From the NCBI RefSeq assembly GCF_013044515.1, contig NZ_JABEPR010000002.1:124001-188000 (forward strand): 64,000 nt of DNA, written 5' to 3'. This document shows positions 1 through 9,218 of the stretch, piece after piece. The translations under genes and the position numbers were made by a program. The DNA comes from Sphingomonas sp. ID1715 (GTDB lineage: Bacteria; Pseudomonadota; Alphaproteobacteria; Sphingomonadales; Sphingomonadaceae). The notes beneath the pieces were generated by a model. That model ran no database searches. It was not told where the DNA came from and saw only the letters and a program-made list of their open reading frames with translations. How positions within the stretch are numbered: the stretch's first letter is position 1; every line of letters starts with the position of its first letter.

Positions 1-1
1 C

Positions 2-496
2 GGGAATTCTGCGCGCTCGATCCTAGGCGAAGCGCTGATGAACAAGATGGGCGAAGGCCGGTTCGCTGCTTACAGCGCCGGCAGCCAGCCGAAAGGTGAT
101 GTGCACCCGATGGCGATCGAAGTGCTGGGCGACTTTGGCTATCCGACCGAAGGCCTGCATTCGAAAAGCTGGGACGAATTCACGAAGCCCGGCGCGCCCC
201 AGTTCGATTTCATCTTCACGGTGTGTGACAATGCCGCTGGCGAGAGCTGCCCCGTCTTCCCCGGCAAACCGATCACCGCCCACTGGGGCGTCGAGGACCC
301 TGCCGCCGTCGAAGGAGAGGAACAGCGTGAGGCCTTCCTCGACGCCTTGAGCTATCTCAAGCGCCGGATCGAACTGTTCCTGATGCTGCCGATCAAGACC
401 ATCGACGAGATGTCAATGCGCAGCAAGCTTGCCGAGATCGGGCGAGAGGATGGCGCTAGCGCCAAAGCACAGGTCAAAGACGGGAACGCCCAGTGA
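2..496 (+). CDS. arsC: Arsenate reductase, LMW protein tyrosine phosphatase type (5' partial)
   Basis: The frame is open from the first base of the window and reads GNSARSILGEALMNKMGEG, which is the end of the CX5R phosphatase loop of thioredoxin-type arsenate reductases. The catalytic Cys and the start codon therefore lie upstream of the window. Further family features are the DFIFTVCDNA segment and the GKPITAHWGVEDP segment. About 164 residues remain, so only some 10 N-terminal residues are missing. Its stop overlaps the next start by 4 bases (GTGA), so translation is probably coupled. It reduces arsenate to arsenite in the cytoplasm and feeds the Acr3 pump encoded downstream. The ATG at base 38 is internal and should not be used as the start. 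Confidence 0.9.
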   Translation, partial: GNSARSILGEALMNKMGEGRFAAYSAGSQPKGDVHPMAIEVLGDFGYPTEGLHSKSWDEFTKPGAPQFDFIFTVCDNAAGESCPVFPGKPITAHWGVEDPAAVEGEEQREAFLDALSYLKRRIELFLMLPIKTIDEMSMRSKLAEIGREDGASAKAQVKDGNAQ

Positions 497-921
497 CTTG
501 CGACATCGTCATCTATCACAATCCCGAATGCGGGACCTCGCGCAACGCGCTCGCCATGATACGCAATGCCGGGATCGAACCGCACGTGGTCGAATATCTC
601 AAGACGCCACCTTCGCGCGCAATGCTCGAAAGCCTGATCGAGCGGGCCGGTATCACCCCTCGCGAGCTATTGCGTGAAAAGGGCACGCCGTTCGCCGAAC
701 TCGGGCTCGACAACCCTACCCTGCCGGACGTGCAGCTTATCGACGCGATGACGGAGCATCCCGTGCTTATCAATCGCCCGCTGGTGGTCTCGCCGCTCGG
801 CGTGAAGCTTTGCCGCCCGTCGGAAGAGGTGCTCGATCTCGTTCCGGCTGACCAACAAACTGCATTCACCAAGGAAGATGGCGAACAGGTGGTGGACGCA
901 GCAGGCATGCGCGTGCGCTGA
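493..921 (+). CDS. arsC: Glutaredoxin-dependent arsenate reductase ArsC
   Basis: The 142-residue protein carries the ArsC signature HNPECGTSRN with the catalytic Cys near residue 13, followed by the family segments YLKTPPS, NRPLVVSPLG and LCRPSE. It reduces arsenate to arsenite using glutathione and glutaredoxin in the cytoplasm. The start is GTG at 493, overlapping the previous stop. It is the second arsenate reductase in the same operon and unrelated in fold to the LMW-PTP type before it, a pairing that is common in ars operons. The acr3 gene follows after 20 bases. Confidence 0.95.
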   Translation: MTCDIVIYHNPECGTSRNALAMIRNAGIEPHVVEYLKTPPSRAMLESLIERAGITPRELLREKGTPFAELGLDNPTLPDVQLIDAMTEHPVLINRPLVVSPLGVKLCRPSEEVLDLVPADQQTAFTKEDGEQVVDAAGMRVR

Positions 922-941
922 GCGAATGACAGGAAACGCAA

Positions 942-2012
942 ATGACCCGGACCATTGCAGAACCCGCTCCGGCGGTCTCGCCACTCGGCACGTTCGAGCG
1001 CTTCCTTTCACTTTGGGTGCTGGGAGCCATCCTCGTCGGCCTGGCGCTTGGCATGGTCGCACCGGGCGTAGTCGGCGTCATGGCAGGGCTGGAATACGCC
1101 TCGGTCAATCTGGTGGTCGCGGTGCTGATCTGGGCAATGATCTTTCCGATGATGGTCGGCATCGACTTTTCGAGCATCAAGGATGTAGGTCGCAAGCCCA
1201 AGGGGCTTATCATCACGCTGGTCGTCAACTGGCTGGTCAAGCCGTTCACGATGGCGGCGCTGGCGGTGCTGTTCTTCGATTTCCTCTATGCCGGGCTGAT
1301 GTCGGAAAGCGATGCAGACCAGTATATCGCCGGGCTCATCATCCTCGGCGCAGCACCTTGCACCGCCATGGTGTTCGTCTGGTCGCAGCTGACGCGGGGC
1401 GATCCGGCCTACACGCTGGTGCAAGTGTCGGTGAACGACCTCGTCATGATCTTCGCCTTTGCGCCCATCGTGGCGCTGCTGCTGGGCGTGACCGATATCG
1501 TTGTGCCGTGGGAGACGCTGCTCCTCTCGGTCGTGCTCTATGTCGTCATTCCGCTGGTGGCAGGGGCGATCGCCAGACGGCAGGTCATTCGCTCGCACGA
1601 TGGGGACGAGGCGGCGGTCGATGCCTTCACTGCGCGGCTCAAGCCCTGGTCGATCATCGGCCTGCTGGCGACCGTGGTTCTGCTGTTCGCCTTTCAGGCC
1701 GGAACCATCATCGCTAATCCGCTGCTGATCGTGCTGATCGCCATTCCGATCATCATCCAGTCCTACGGGATTTTCGCCATCGCCTATGCTGCGGCCAAGG
1801 CGTGGAAAGTGCCTCACGACATAGCCGCGCCCTGCGCGCTAATCGGCACATCCAACTTCTTCGAGCTGGCGGTGGCCGTTGCCATCGGATTGTTCGGCCT
1901 GACCAGTGGCGCAGCACTGGCGACCGTCGTCGGAGTGCTGGTGGAAGTCCCGGTGATGCTGTCGCTAGTGGCCTTCGCCAACCGCACGCGCGATCGCTTC
2001 CCCCAGTCCTGA
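942..2012 (+). CDS. acr3: Acr3-family arsenite efflux transporter
   Basis: The 356-residue, strongly hydrophobic inner-membrane protein has about ten predicted transmembrane helices. The conserved [16 protein letters not shown] segment around residue 138 holds the essential Cys of Acr3, and the final helices carry [15 protein letters not shown]. It exports arsenite using the proton motive force and so completes the reductase-efflux pathway. An AGGAAACGCA ribosome site lies directly before the ATG. The 20-base and 15-base gaps on either side fit one ars transcript. Confidence 0.95.
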   Translation: MTRTIAEPAPAVSPLGTFERFLSLWVLGAILVGLALGMVAPGVVGVMAGLEYASVNLVVAVLIWAMIFPMMVGIDFSSIKDVGRKPKGLIITLVVNWLVKPFTMAALAVLFFDFLYAGLMSESDADQYIAGLIILGAAPCTAMVFVWSQLTRGDPAYTLVQVSVNDLVMIFAFAPIVALLLGVTDIVVPWETLLLSVVLYVVIPLVAGAIARRQVIRSHDGDEAAVDAFTARLKPWSIIGLLATVVLLFAFQAGTIIANPLLIVLIAIPIIIQSYGIFAIAYAAAKAWKVPHDIAAPCALIGTSNFFELAVAVAIGLFGLTSGAALATVVGVLVEVPVMLSLVAFANRTRDRFPQS

Positions 2013-2027
2013 GACAAAGCGAGCCTT

Positions 2028-2768
2028 ATGTCCCGCCTTCGCACCCTCTCCGATCCCGATCACCTGCCCTCGCTGCGTGCCGAGTATCTCCATCGCAACC
2101 CAACAATGGGGCTCGGCGCCATGGACCCACCGCCGCGCATCCTGCTGCTTTACGGCTCGCTGCGGGAGCGATCCTACTCGCGGCTGGCGGTGGAGGAAGC
2201 TGCCCGCCTGTTGCAGTGGTTCGGTTGCGAAACGCGGATCTTCGACCCATCCGACCTGCCGCTACCGGATCAGGTGAAAGACGACGATCATCCCGCCGTT
2301 CATGAGCTGCGCGAGCATTCGCTGTGGTCGGAAGCGCAGGTGTGGTGCAGTCCCGAGCGGCACGGCCAGATGACCGGGATCATGAAGGCGCAGATCGACC
2401 ACCTGCCACTGGCCTACAAAGGCCTGCGCCCAACACAGGGACGCACGCTGGCCGTGATGCAGGTCTGCGCCGGCTCGCAAAGCTTCAACACGATCAATAC
2501 ATTGCGCGTGCTTGGTCGCTGGATGCGCATGTTCACCATCCCTAACCAGTCCTCGATCGCCAAGGCGTATGATGAGTTCGACGAAGCCGGGCGGATGAAG
2601 CCGTCTGCCTATTATGACCGCATCGTCGACGTGATGGAGGAACTGGTCCGCTTCACCGTCCTCCTGCGGCCGCATGCAGATCAACTGGTCGATCGGTATT
2701 CCGAACGCGTGGACAAGGGTTTGCCAGTAGAAACGCACGTCGAGAAAGCCGGATTAGCAGCAGACTGA
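2028..2768 (+). CDS. arsH: ArsH NADPH-dependent FMN reductase / organoarsenical oxidase
   Basis: The 246-residue flavodoxin-like protein has the ArsH segments [20 protein letters not shown] (phosphate-binding loop), [11 protein letters not shown] and [20 protein letters not shown]. Family members reduce FMN with NADPH, and several oxidise trivalent organoarsenicals to less toxic pentavalent forms. It is the last gene of the ars operon, with a cytoplasmic role. The next gene, parB-like, starts 177 bases later behind its own structured leader, so the operon probably ends here, although I see no clear intrinsic terminator. Confidence 0.93.
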   Translation: MSRLRTLSDPDHLPSLRAEYLHRNPTMGLGAMDPPPRILLLYGSLRERSYSRLAVEEAARLLQWFGCETRIFDPSDLPLPDQVKDDDHPAVHELREHSLWSEAQVWCSPERHGQMTGIMKAQIDHLPLAYKGLRPTQGRTLAVMQVCAGSQSFNTINTLRVLGRWMRMFTIPNQSSIAKAYDEFDEAGRMKPSAYYDRIVDVMEELVRFTVLLRPHADQLVDRYSERVDKGLPVETHVEKAGLAAD

Positions 2769-2873
2769 TAAATGTCGGAGGCGGCTTGTGCAGAAAGTCT
2801 GCTTCGTAGGGATCCACGCTTCAAAACAGACATTCCGCTAGCGGCCCAATAGGTCGAATTGAGAGAGGAGAGA

Positions 2874-2945
2874 GGGCTGTCCTCTGTGTGAGCCATTTGG
2901 GCGTCGACGGTCGACGCGCCGGGGCTCGCAGTCAGGAGACAGCCC
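2874..2945 (+). promoter_or_regulatory. Structured 5' leader of the parB-like gene that pairs with its ribosome site
   Basis: GGGCTGTC at 2874-2881 is the exact reverse complement of GACAGCCC at 2938-2945, which abuts the ATG and overlaps the end of the AGGAG ribosome site (2934-2938). Between the arms lies a perfect 17-base palindrome, GCGTCGAC-G-GTCGACGC (2901-2917). In RNA this would fold as a closed stem with an inner hairpin that masks translation initiation. In DNA the palindrome could be an operator. The function is inferred from pairing only. Confidence 0.45.
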
Positions 2946-4946
2946 ATGATCAAGACGATCCCGCTGAACAAGCTCGTCCAGTCGCCCCGCAATGTCCGCC
3001 GCCATGCCGATGCTGCGGCGGACGCTGAACTAAAGGCCAGCATCGCCGCCCACGGCCTTCTGCAGAACCTGATCGTGCGGCCTGCCGCTAAGGGCAGGTT
3101 CGAGGTCGAGGCCGGGGAGCGCCGTCGCCGTGCGATGCTTGCCCTGGTCGACGACAAGGTCCTGCCACGCGGGCATGAGGTCACCTGCCTAGTCCTCGAG
3201 AATGACGACAGTGCCGTCGAAACCAGCCTCGCCGAGAACTTCCACCGCCTGGCCATGAACCCGGCCGACGAGGCACAGGCTTTCGCGTCGCTGGTCGACA
3301 GCGGGGCCTCCATCGAGGACGTCGCTCGCCGCTTCGGGCTTACCGTGCGCTTCGTCGAGGGCCGCTTGCGTCTCGCCCAGCTGGCGCCTGTCGTCTTCGA
3401 AGCGCTCGCCGCCGGCGAGATCACGCTCGACATCGCCAAAGCCTTCGGCGCCACCTCAAACCAGGAGATCCAGGCCCGCGTTTTCGAACAGGCTTTCGCG
3501 GGCTACTACGCGCCGAGCCCCGACAGCATTCGCCGGATGGTGCTCTCGGGCACCGTGCGGGGCAGCGATCCGCGCGCCCGGCTCGTCGGCCGCGATGCCT
3601 ATGTTGCGGCCGGCGGCCGCATCGAACGCGAGCTGTTCGACGATGACGACAGCGAGTCCTGGGTCGATGTGGCGCTTCTCGAAAGTCTCGCCCAGGCTCG
3701 GATGGAAGAGCAGGCCCAGGCGATTGCCGCCGAGCAGGGCCTCGCCTGGGTCCGGCCAACGCTCGATTCCTACGCGAGCCACGACCTCGTCGACGGACTG
3801 GTCCGGCTTCCCGCGGAACCGGCGCCGCTGACCGAGGCCGAACTCGCCCGCCTCGAGGCGCTTGACGCCTCCTGGGACGAGCACGCGGCAATCGTCGAGG
3901 ACGAGGACAGCGCCGAGGAAGCCGCGGCCGCGGCCGAAGCCGCGATCGAAGCGATCGAGCGCGAGTGCCAGGAGCTTCGCAACCGCCCCCCTGTGCTGGC
4001 GCCCGAGCTCAAGGCCGAGGCAGGCATGATCCTCACGCTCTCGCGCGACGGCACGCCGGTGCTCCAGCCGGTCTTTTATGGCGAACGCGACGTCGTCGCC
4101 GGAGCCGAGGACGAGGGAATCGAGATCGTTCCAGCTGACGCAGGCGAAGGCGGGCGCCGCTCGGCTCTGTCAAAGCGGCTCGTCGACGAGCTCGCCATGC
4201 AACGCCGCGACATCCTGTCGCTGCACATCGCGTCCGACCCCGGCCTGGCGCTCGACCTGCTGGTCTTCTCGCTCGCCGACGCCGACACGCACGACTGGCG
4301 TTCGCGGGCGTCGACGACCTTGCGCGGCGGGGCGCCTGCCGGGCCCATCGTCGGCTTCGAGGCCAAGGATGCCCCGGCGAGCGCGGCTCTGGCCGAACTC
4401 AAGGCCGGGTTCGACGAGAGCTGGCGGGCCGGCGAGGACGTGTCGGCGCGGTTCGACCGTTTCCGGGCGCTGTCCGATGAATCCCGCGCCGCCTGGCTTG
4501 GCTTCGTCGTCGCGCGCACGCTCGAGGCCAGCCTCAACATGGCTGGCGAGCGGCGGATCGCCTTCCAGGACCATCTCGGCTGTCTCATCGGCATCGACAC
4601 GGCCCAATGGTGGCGTCCGACCGCGGCCAACTACTTCGATCGGGTGTCGAAGCAGGTGATCCTCGACGCGCTCGCCGACGTCGGCGGCACGGAGCTTTCC
4701 TCCCGCTTCGCATCGGTCAAGAAAGCCGACCTCGCGATGAGCGCCGAGCGCGTTTTCTCCGGAACCTACATCACCGAGGTCGAAGTCCGCGAGCGCGCGC
4801 TCGCCTGGGTGCCCGAGGTCATGCGCTTCGCGAGCCCTCTGCCGGACGAGCCCGAACAGGCATCCTCGCCCGGGAACGAGGCCGATGGCGCGCCCGCCGA
4901 CGGCTTGAGCGACGGGCAGGAGGACCCGCGCGAGCTGGCTGCCTGA
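2946..4946 (+). CDS. ParB/Srx-domain protein of the conjugative element
   Basis: The 666-residue protein starts with a ParB N-terminal domain (roughly residues 3-110). It has LIVRPA, the EAGERRRRAM box and the LAENFHRLAMNPADE box typical of ParB/Spo0J CTPase folds. A helix-turn-helix follows (VARRFGLTVRFVEGRLRLA, near 120-140). The long C-terminal half is Glu/Ala-rich and helical and is not part of canonical ParB, which has about 300 residues. No parA partner lies next to it, so a role in element maintenance or transcription is as likely as strict partitioning. Proteins of this size occur beside ArdC and SSB genes on plasmids and ICEs, as here. Confidence 0.8.
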   Translation: MIKTIPLNKLVQSPRNVRRHADAAADAELKASIAAHGLLQNLIVRPAAKGRFEVEAGERRRRAMLALVDDKVLPRGHEVTCLVLENDDSAVETSLAENFHRLAMNPADEAQAFASLVDSGASIEDVARRFGLTVRFVEGRLRLAQLAPVVFEALAAGEITLDIAKAFGATSNQEIQARVFEQAFAGYYAPSPDSIRRMVLSGTVRGSDPRARLVGRDAYVAAGGRIERELFDDDDSESWVDVALLESLAQARMEEQAQAIAAEQGLAWVRPTLDSYASHDLVDGLVRLPAEPAPLTEAELARLEALDASWDEHAAIVEDEDSAEEAAAAAEAAIEAIERECQELRNRPPVLAPELKAEAGMILTLSRDGTPVLQPVFYGERDVVAGAEDEGIEIVPADAGEGGRRSALSKRLVDELAMQRRDILSLHIASDPGLALDLLVFSLADADTHDWRSRASTTLRGGAPAGPIVGFEAKDAPASAALAELKAGFDESWRAGEDVSARFDRFRALSDESRAAWLGFVVARTLEASLNMAGERRIAFQDHLGCLIGIDTAQWWRPTAANYFDRVSKQVILDALADVGGTELSSRFASVKKADLAMSAERVFSGTYITEVEVRERALAWVPEVMRFASPLPDEPEQASSPGNEADGAPADGLSDGQEDPRELAA

Positions 4947-4979
4947 CCTCCTCCTGACAGGCACGCCGCTCGTTCCGGT

Positions 4980-5020
4980 GAAGCGGTCCCCTGCCTCCGG
5001 GCAGGGGGCCGCTTCCTTCT
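4980..5020 (+). terminator. Strong hairpin between parB-like gene and ardC
   Basis: A GC-rich stem AAGCGG(T)CCCCTGCC pairs with GGCAGGGGGCCGCTT around a TCCG loop, followed by CCTTCTT. It lies 33 bases after the parB-like stop and 80 bases before the ardC start, so it can end the first transcript or act as an attenuator for ardC. The T-run is short. Confidence 0.55.
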
Positions 5021-5100
5021 TGGGCAGAGAGCAGAGCGAGCTTTGCGGCTTGCGGCCTCGCGTGGCGATCACGCCCGCGGGCCGGATCAGGAGACGCATC

Positions 5101-6039
5101 ATGGCCTTTCGCAAGACCGACCGCGCCGGGCAGTCGCCCGCTGCGCGCATCACTCAGGAAATCGTTGCGCGGCTCGAAGCCGGCACCAGACCGTGGATCA
5201 AGCCCTGGCGCGGCGTAGCCGTTTCGCGTCCATTGCGCGCCTGCGGCACGCCTTATCGCGGCATGAACGTGTTCTGGCTGTGGATGGTCGCCGACATGTG
5301 CGGCTACACCTCGCCGTTCTGGATGACCTACAACCAGGCGCAGAAGCTCGGGGGCCAGGTGCGCAAGGGCGCGAAGTCCACCATCGCAATCTTCTACAAG
5401 AGCTACACCAAGGAAGTTGAAGCGGGCGAGCCCGGGGAAACCGCCGAAGAATCCCGGCGCGTCCTCAAGGCCTATCCCGTGTTCAACGCCGACCAGGTCG
5501 ACGGCCTTCCTGAACGCTTCCATCCCGCCGCCGCGCTGGAGCTGGTCGAGCCTGCCGGGAGGGAGCAGGAGCTTGACGCTTTCTTCGCCCGCATTCCGGC
5601 CGTGCTTCGCCACCAGGGCGACGAAGCCTATTACGAGCTGATCGCGGACCGCATCACCATGCCGCCCGCGCAGCTCTTTGGCGGCTTCGACCACTATTAT
5701 GCGACGCTCGCGCACGAGCTGTCGCACTGGACCGGCCATGCCAGCCGCCTCGACCGCGATCTCAAGAACCGGTTCGGCACCGCGGCCTACGCCGCCGAAG
5801 AGCTGGTCGCCGAGCTCTCGAGCGCGATGCTCGGCGCCGAGCTGGGCCTGCCGGTCGCCCATCTCGACAACCACGCCAGCTACATCGACCACTGGCTCAA
5901 GCTACTGCGCGATGACGATCGCGCCATCCTGACCGCCGCCGCCAAGGCAGAGGAAGCTTCCTCGTTGCTGCTGAAGCTCGGTGGACGTGAGCTTGCCGAT
6001 ACGATCGAAGATACAAGCGCTGCCGCGATGGCGGCCTGA
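5101..6039 (+). CDS. ardC: ArdC-type antirestriction protein (ssDNA-binding domain plus zincin)
   Basis: The 312-residue protein has an N-terminal ArdC domain (AARITQEIVARLEAGTRPW, then KPWRG, with FWMTYNQAQKLGGQVRKGAK further on). A C-terminal metallopeptidase-like domain carries HELSHWTGH (near residues 205-213) and a downstream EELVAELSSA zinc-ligand helix. ArdC proteins bind single-stranded DNA and shield incoming conjugated DNA from restriction endonucleases in the recipient. The start was set at 5101 because AGGAG precedes it. An in-frame upstream extension to 4978 would run through the terminator hairpin and is unlikely. Confidence 0.9.
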   Translation: MAFRKTDRAGQSPAARITQEIVARLEAGTRPWIKPWRGVAVSRPLRACGTPYRGMNVFWLWMVADMCGYTSPFWMTYNQAQKLGGQVRKGAKSTIAIFYKSYTKEVEAGEPGETAEESRRVLKAYPVFNADQVDGLPERFHPAAALELVEPAGREQELDAFFARIPAVLRHQGDEAYYELIADRITMPPAQLFGGFDHYYATLAHELSHWTGHASRLDRDLKNRFGTAAYAAEELVAELSSAMLGAELGLPVAHLDNHASYIDHWLKLLRDDDRAILTAAAKAEEASSLLLKLGGRELADTIEDTSAAAMAA

Positions 6040-6049
6040 GGAGGGTGTT

Positions 6050-6472
6050 ATGGGCCGATCGGTCAGTTACCCTTCGGGGAGCCTTGTCGCCTTCACCATG
6101 CTCGAGGTCGAGGACGAGAACGACTGGGATTTCGAGTACGAATGGCTCCGGGATGACGTCGTCGAACGGGCGATGCACCTCTTTCCCTCGCTGAAGCCGC
6201 AGGACGGCTGGCGCGGCCGCGAGGACCGGATCCTCGCTCGCAACGCCTTCGCCGACTTCGGCATCTCGATCTACTGCGGCCTCGTCGCAATCTGGATCGT
6301 CGAGCGCGACGACGGCTCGTACTGGGACGCCGACTCCCGCACTGCGCGCTCCCCCAGGGCGCGACGCTGGCTTGCACAGATCGCGCCAAGGTTCGACGCC
6401 GAGTTCGGCGACTTTGACTGCCTCGGGCACATGTCGAACGGCGAGGGCATCTATCGCAAGCGCGCTGCCTAA
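6050..6472 (+). CDS. Conserved hypothetical protein of sphingomonad elements
   Basis: This 140-residue soluble protein has no domain that I recognise. The chosen ATG at 6050 has GAGGAGGG just upstream and sits 10 bases after the ardC stop, so the two are probably co-transcribed. It is rich in acidic and aromatic residues (DENDWDFEYEWLRDD) and ends in DFDCLGHMSNGEGIYRKRAA. Acidic small proteins in antirestriction neighbourhoods can be DNA mimics, but that is speculation here. Confidence 0.7.
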   Translation: MGRSVSYPSGSLVAFTMLEVEDENDWDFEYEWLRDDVVERAMHLFPSLKPQDGWRGREDRILARNAFADFGISIYCGLVAIWIVERDDGSYWDADSRTARSPRARRWLAQIAPRFDAEFGDFDCLGHMSNGEGIYRKRAA

Positions 6473-6589
6473 GCTTCCCGACAGCTTCGCGGCAGCCGCC
6501 TCCATCCTCCTCCTGAACCGGTCCAGCGGGCTCGCCGCTTGCGGCCCGTGCGCCTTGGCGAGAGAGGCCCTGGGCCAGCCGGCGGCCCC

Positions 6590-6666
6590 CGCAACCCGGC
6601 TTCGGCGGGCCCGTGTTGGCGCGGCCTTCGGCCAGCGCCTGCCCGCGCCAGCCCGCCGAAGCGGGT
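6590..6666 (+). ncRNA. Candidate structured leader RNA, copy A (upstream of the DUF2493 gene)
   Basis: An outer stem pairs 6595-6610 (CCCGGCTTCGGCGGGC) with 6651-6665 (GCCCGCCGAAGCGGG), with one bulged base. Inside are the motif CCGTGTTG (6611-6618), a GC-rich hairpin with a TTCG loop (6618-6639) and the motif TGCCCGCGCCA (6640-6650). A second copy at 9219-9293 keeps both single-stranded motifs and the fold, while the outer-stem sequence is different but still pairs. Both copies end 108 bases before their start codons. The element may be related to the radC RNA motif of mobile elements, which I cannot check. Confidence 0.6.
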
Positions 6667-6772
6667 TTCCCTTGCGGTGCAGGAAGCCGCCTTCGCGCTG
6701 GCCCTGACGGGCTCTCGCTGGCGCAGTCCGCGATGGCGGCGCCGGCGTCACGCCAGTCAGGAGGAAACGCTC

Positions 6773-7726
6773 ATGCACACGTCATTCGCCGACCAGCTCG
6801 CCGGCCTCGATCTCGCCGGCTTCTCGATCGGTCCAGCCCCCGTATCGAGCACCGACTTTCCCGAACGCGAGGCCGTGGTCCAGACGCTCGACGCGATCTG
6901 GTCGGACCTCTTTGCGCTGTTCGCCGGCACCGCGCTGGAAGCCGACGCCGAGGATCTCGGCTGGGCCTTCGTCAACCTCTTCCACCGCTCCGCAGCCCGC
7001 AAGGCGACGGCGCTCGACCGTGCGACCGACGAGGTGCGCGCGCTCCTCGCCACGGCCGACGGGTCCGAGGTGCACACCCACGAACTCGAGACCCAAATCG
7101 AACGCGCACAGTGCGCCGAAGGCGCGATGCTGGCGCTCGAGGAGATGCGCGAGGTCGCTGCGGCGCTCTACCTCAACGAGTTCGGCAGTTCATGGAAACC
7201 CGTATCGAGCTCGCGCTTCAACCATGGCGCGATGCTCACCTCCGCGCTCGTCGAAGGGCGCGACTTTCTGCGCGCCCGCGCCGAGGCGAAACGCCGCGCC
7301 GCGATGCCCGAAGGCACTCCGGTCATCTTTGCCGGCGGGCGTACACGTCATGCGACGGACGAGGAGGCGCTCACCTTCGCCAACAATATCTGGGCAACGC
7401 TCGACAAGGTTCGCGACCGGGTGCCCGACATGGTGCTGGTCCACGGCGGCGACACCAAGGGCGCCGACCGCCTGGCGTCGTCCTGGGCCGAGCGCCGGGA
7501 GGTGCCGCAGGTCACCTTCTCGCTCGACATGCGGCTTGGCGCCCGCGCGGGTTTCAAGCGCAATGAGCGCATGCTCTCGCTCGATCCGCGCTACGTCGTC
7601 GCCTTTCCCGGCAACGGCGTCCTTGAGCGCCTGGTGATCGAGGCCAAGGCGCGCCGGATTACGATTGTCGACCGGCGCGGCCCCCTTGGCACGAGCCCCA
7701 AGGCGCCGTCGAACGGCAGCGAATGA
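6773..7726 (+). CDS. DUF2493 (SLOG-family) domain protein
   Basis: The 317-residue protein is helical in its N-terminal half. A C-terminal Rossmann-like SLOG/DUF2493 domain spans about residues 185-295, with VIFAGGRTRHATD, LVHGGDTKGADRLASSWAER, the FKRNERML segment and VVAFPGNG. SLOG domains bind nucleotides or their derivatives. DUF2493 proteins are common on conjugative plasmids near ssb and ardC, but their substrate is unknown to me. AGGAGGAAA lies 8 bases before the ATG at 6773. An open frame upstream to 6539 overlaps the structured leader and was rejected. Confidence 0.85.
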   Translation: MHTSFADQLAGLDLAGFSIGPAPVSSTDFPEREAVVQTLDAIWSDLFALFAGTALEADAEDLGWAFVNLFHRSAARKATALDRATDEVRALLATADGSEVHTHELETQIERAQCAEGAMLALEEMREVAAALYLNEFGSSWKPVSSSRFNHGAMLTSALVEGRDFLRARAEAKRRAAMPEGTPVIFAGGRTRHATDEEALTFANNIWATLDKVRDRVPDMVLVHGGDTKGADRLASSWAERREVPQVTFSLDMRLGARAGFKRNERMLSLDPRYVVAFPGNGVLERLVIEAKARRITIVDRRGPLGTSPKAPSNGSE

Positions 7727-7742
7727 TCGCTGCACGCGTTCG

Positions 7743-7770
7743 CGCCAGCGCCCTTCCGGCGCTGGCGTTT
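7743..7770 (+). terminator. Intrinsic-terminator-like hairpin after the DUF2493 gene
   Basis: A perfect 10-base stem CGCCAGCGCC / GGCGCTGGCG with a short CTTCC-type loop is followed by TTTCG. It lies 17 bases after the stop codon. The T-run is weak, so efficiency is uncertain. Confidence 0.55.
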
Positions 7771-8183
7771 CGCTCCTCAGAGGGGAGATGGCCCTTGTGC
7801 GGCGGGCCGGGCGGAGACACCGTCCGGCCATTCGTCATGGGCTGGGGACGGTCGACCGGACCTAGTCACAAGCGGCCGCAGGGTGCGTCCAACGGGATAT
7901 GCAGGCGTACCCCACTATCCGCCGCGATCAGGCCCCGACCGGCGCCCCGCCGAGATGCCTAGCTGACTGGCCGTCATCACCCCCTCCGGAGGGGGCGACG
8001 ACCGCTCACAGGAGATTGGCAAAGGAGGTGCGCCTGTCGGACGATCGCCGCCCGGAATCCCCACCGTCTTCAGCCCATGCCAAAAAGTCGCGACCGCGTC
8101 CGGTGTCCCGAGAGGGGAGACTGCGCCTGCGGCAGCGGGCGCGGGAACCGACCCCGCGCTCCTTGCAGCACAGGAGAATTGTC
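7771..8183 (+). other. Non-coding leader region before the DUF6878-like gene
   Basis: I see no convincing gene in this 413-base stretch. It holds a perfect GC palindrome (CCCCCTCC then GGAGGGGG at 7980-7995) and a second GC-rich hairpin close to the next gene (GCGCGGG pairing with CCCGCGC around 8138-8160). It ends in the ribosome site CAGGAG before 8184. The pattern of stems resembles the other long leaders in this module. Confidence 0.4.
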
Positions 8184-8645
8184 ATGACCGATATCCAGGC
8201 CGCGATCGTCGACTTCGCCGCTCGCCAGGCCGAGCGCGCAGCGCAGGCGGACACCCGCCTGCAGTACCTCAAGCAGGCGCTCATTCCGCAGCTCCGGCAG
8301 GGGGGGATTGCCTCCGTCGAGATACGCTTCGACGGCTACGGGGACAGCGGTGCGATCGAGGAGATCGAATGCCGCGACGCTGCGGGACAGGTGCTCGCGT
8401 GTCCCGAAATGTTCGTCGCCATAGTTCCTGACGGCGATGCCTCGGCGGCGGGTGAGGCCAAACAGGAAACCCTCAACGGCGCGCTTGAATCGCTCGGCTA
8501 TCTCGCGCTCGAGCGTCACCATCCGGGCTGGGAAATCAACGACGGCGCCAGCGGCGCGTTGATGATCGATGTCGGGACCGCAACGTTCATGCTCGAATGC
8601 AGCCTGCGCTACACGGGCTACGAAGAGCACTCGACCGAGCTCTAG
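8184..8645 (+). CDS. DUF6878-like conserved protein
   Basis: The 153-residue protein has an Ala-rich helical N-terminus, then IASVEIRFDGYGDSGAIEEI, and ends with HPGWEINDGASGALMIDVGTATFMLEC. These segments match what I remember of the DUF6878 family of sphingomonad plasmids and ICEs. The function is unknown. The ATG at 8184 follows CAGGAGAATTGTC. It is 10 bases from the next gene, with which it appears co-transcribed. Confidence 0.75.
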   Translation: MTDIQAAIVDFAARQAERAAQADTRLQYLKQALIPQLRQGGIASVEIRFDGYGDSGAIEEIECRDAAGQVLACPEMFVAIVPDGDASAAGEAKQETLNGALESLGYLALERHHPGWEINDGASGALMIDVGTATFMLECSLRYTGYEEHSTEL

Positions 8646-8655
8646 GAGAAGGCAA

Positions 8656-9087
8656 ATGGCGCATTGCTATTATCATGCCCTGTCCTCGGTTCGGAAGTGG
8701 GGCGGCCCCGTTGACGACTACCTGCCGCTCCACCAGTGGTTCGACCAGTCGAAGGCCATTCTTGCCGATCCCCGGCATCGCGCCTTGCGGCATCACACCG
8801 AGGGCATCTTCATGCTCGAATCGATGTTCGGCGCGACCATCGTCAATGCCGACGGCAGGACGGTTCCGGTGCGGCTCGTCGGCGAGCAGCACGTTCGCGA
8901 GGACCTCGGCTTCATTCCCTCGTTTGCGGACTGGGCGCGACTCATCTCGTCCGCGGCCTGGATGCTGAAAGGCAACCCGCTCGATGAGCCCGCAAGGGCC
9001 GCCGCGGGGAACGCCGGTGCTGCTGGCGATGAAGTTCTCGTCCGGTCCCGCGCTGGGGACGGCCAGCCGGTCCGCATCGCAATCTGA
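8656..9087 (+). CDS. DUF6915-like conserved protein
   Basis: The 143-residue protein begins MAHCYYHALSSVRKWGGPVD and continues with RHRALRHHTEGIFMLE, VPVRLVGEQHVREDLG and PSFADWARLI, a layout I associate with DUF6915. The many conserved His residues could suggest metal binding, but no function is established. The ATG follows TAGGAGAAGGCAA. It forms a pair with the preceding DUF6878-like gene. The last 25 residues are Ala/Gly-rich and probably disordered. Confidence 0.75.
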   Translation: MAHCYYHALSSVRKWGGPVDDYLPLHQWFDQSKAILADPRHRALRHHTEGIFMLESMFGATIVNADGRTVPVRLVGEQHVREDLGFIPSFADWARLISSAAWMLKGNPLDEPARAAAGNAGAAGDEVLVRSRAGDGQPVRIAI

Positions 9088-9218
9088 ACCGGCTCCGCCG
9101 CTGGGGAGCGGAACGGCGGAGGCGAGCCCGATGGTAGCGGGTTCGATCTGGCTCCTCCCGATCGTCCGGGCACCATTCCGGCTCTTCGCGAACCTTCCCT
9201 TGAATCGGCTCCTGGCCG

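Noticed and set aside
2901-2917. parS centromere for the ParB-like protein
   Set aside because: The palindrome differs from the chromosomal parS consensus, so it was listed only as part of the leader.
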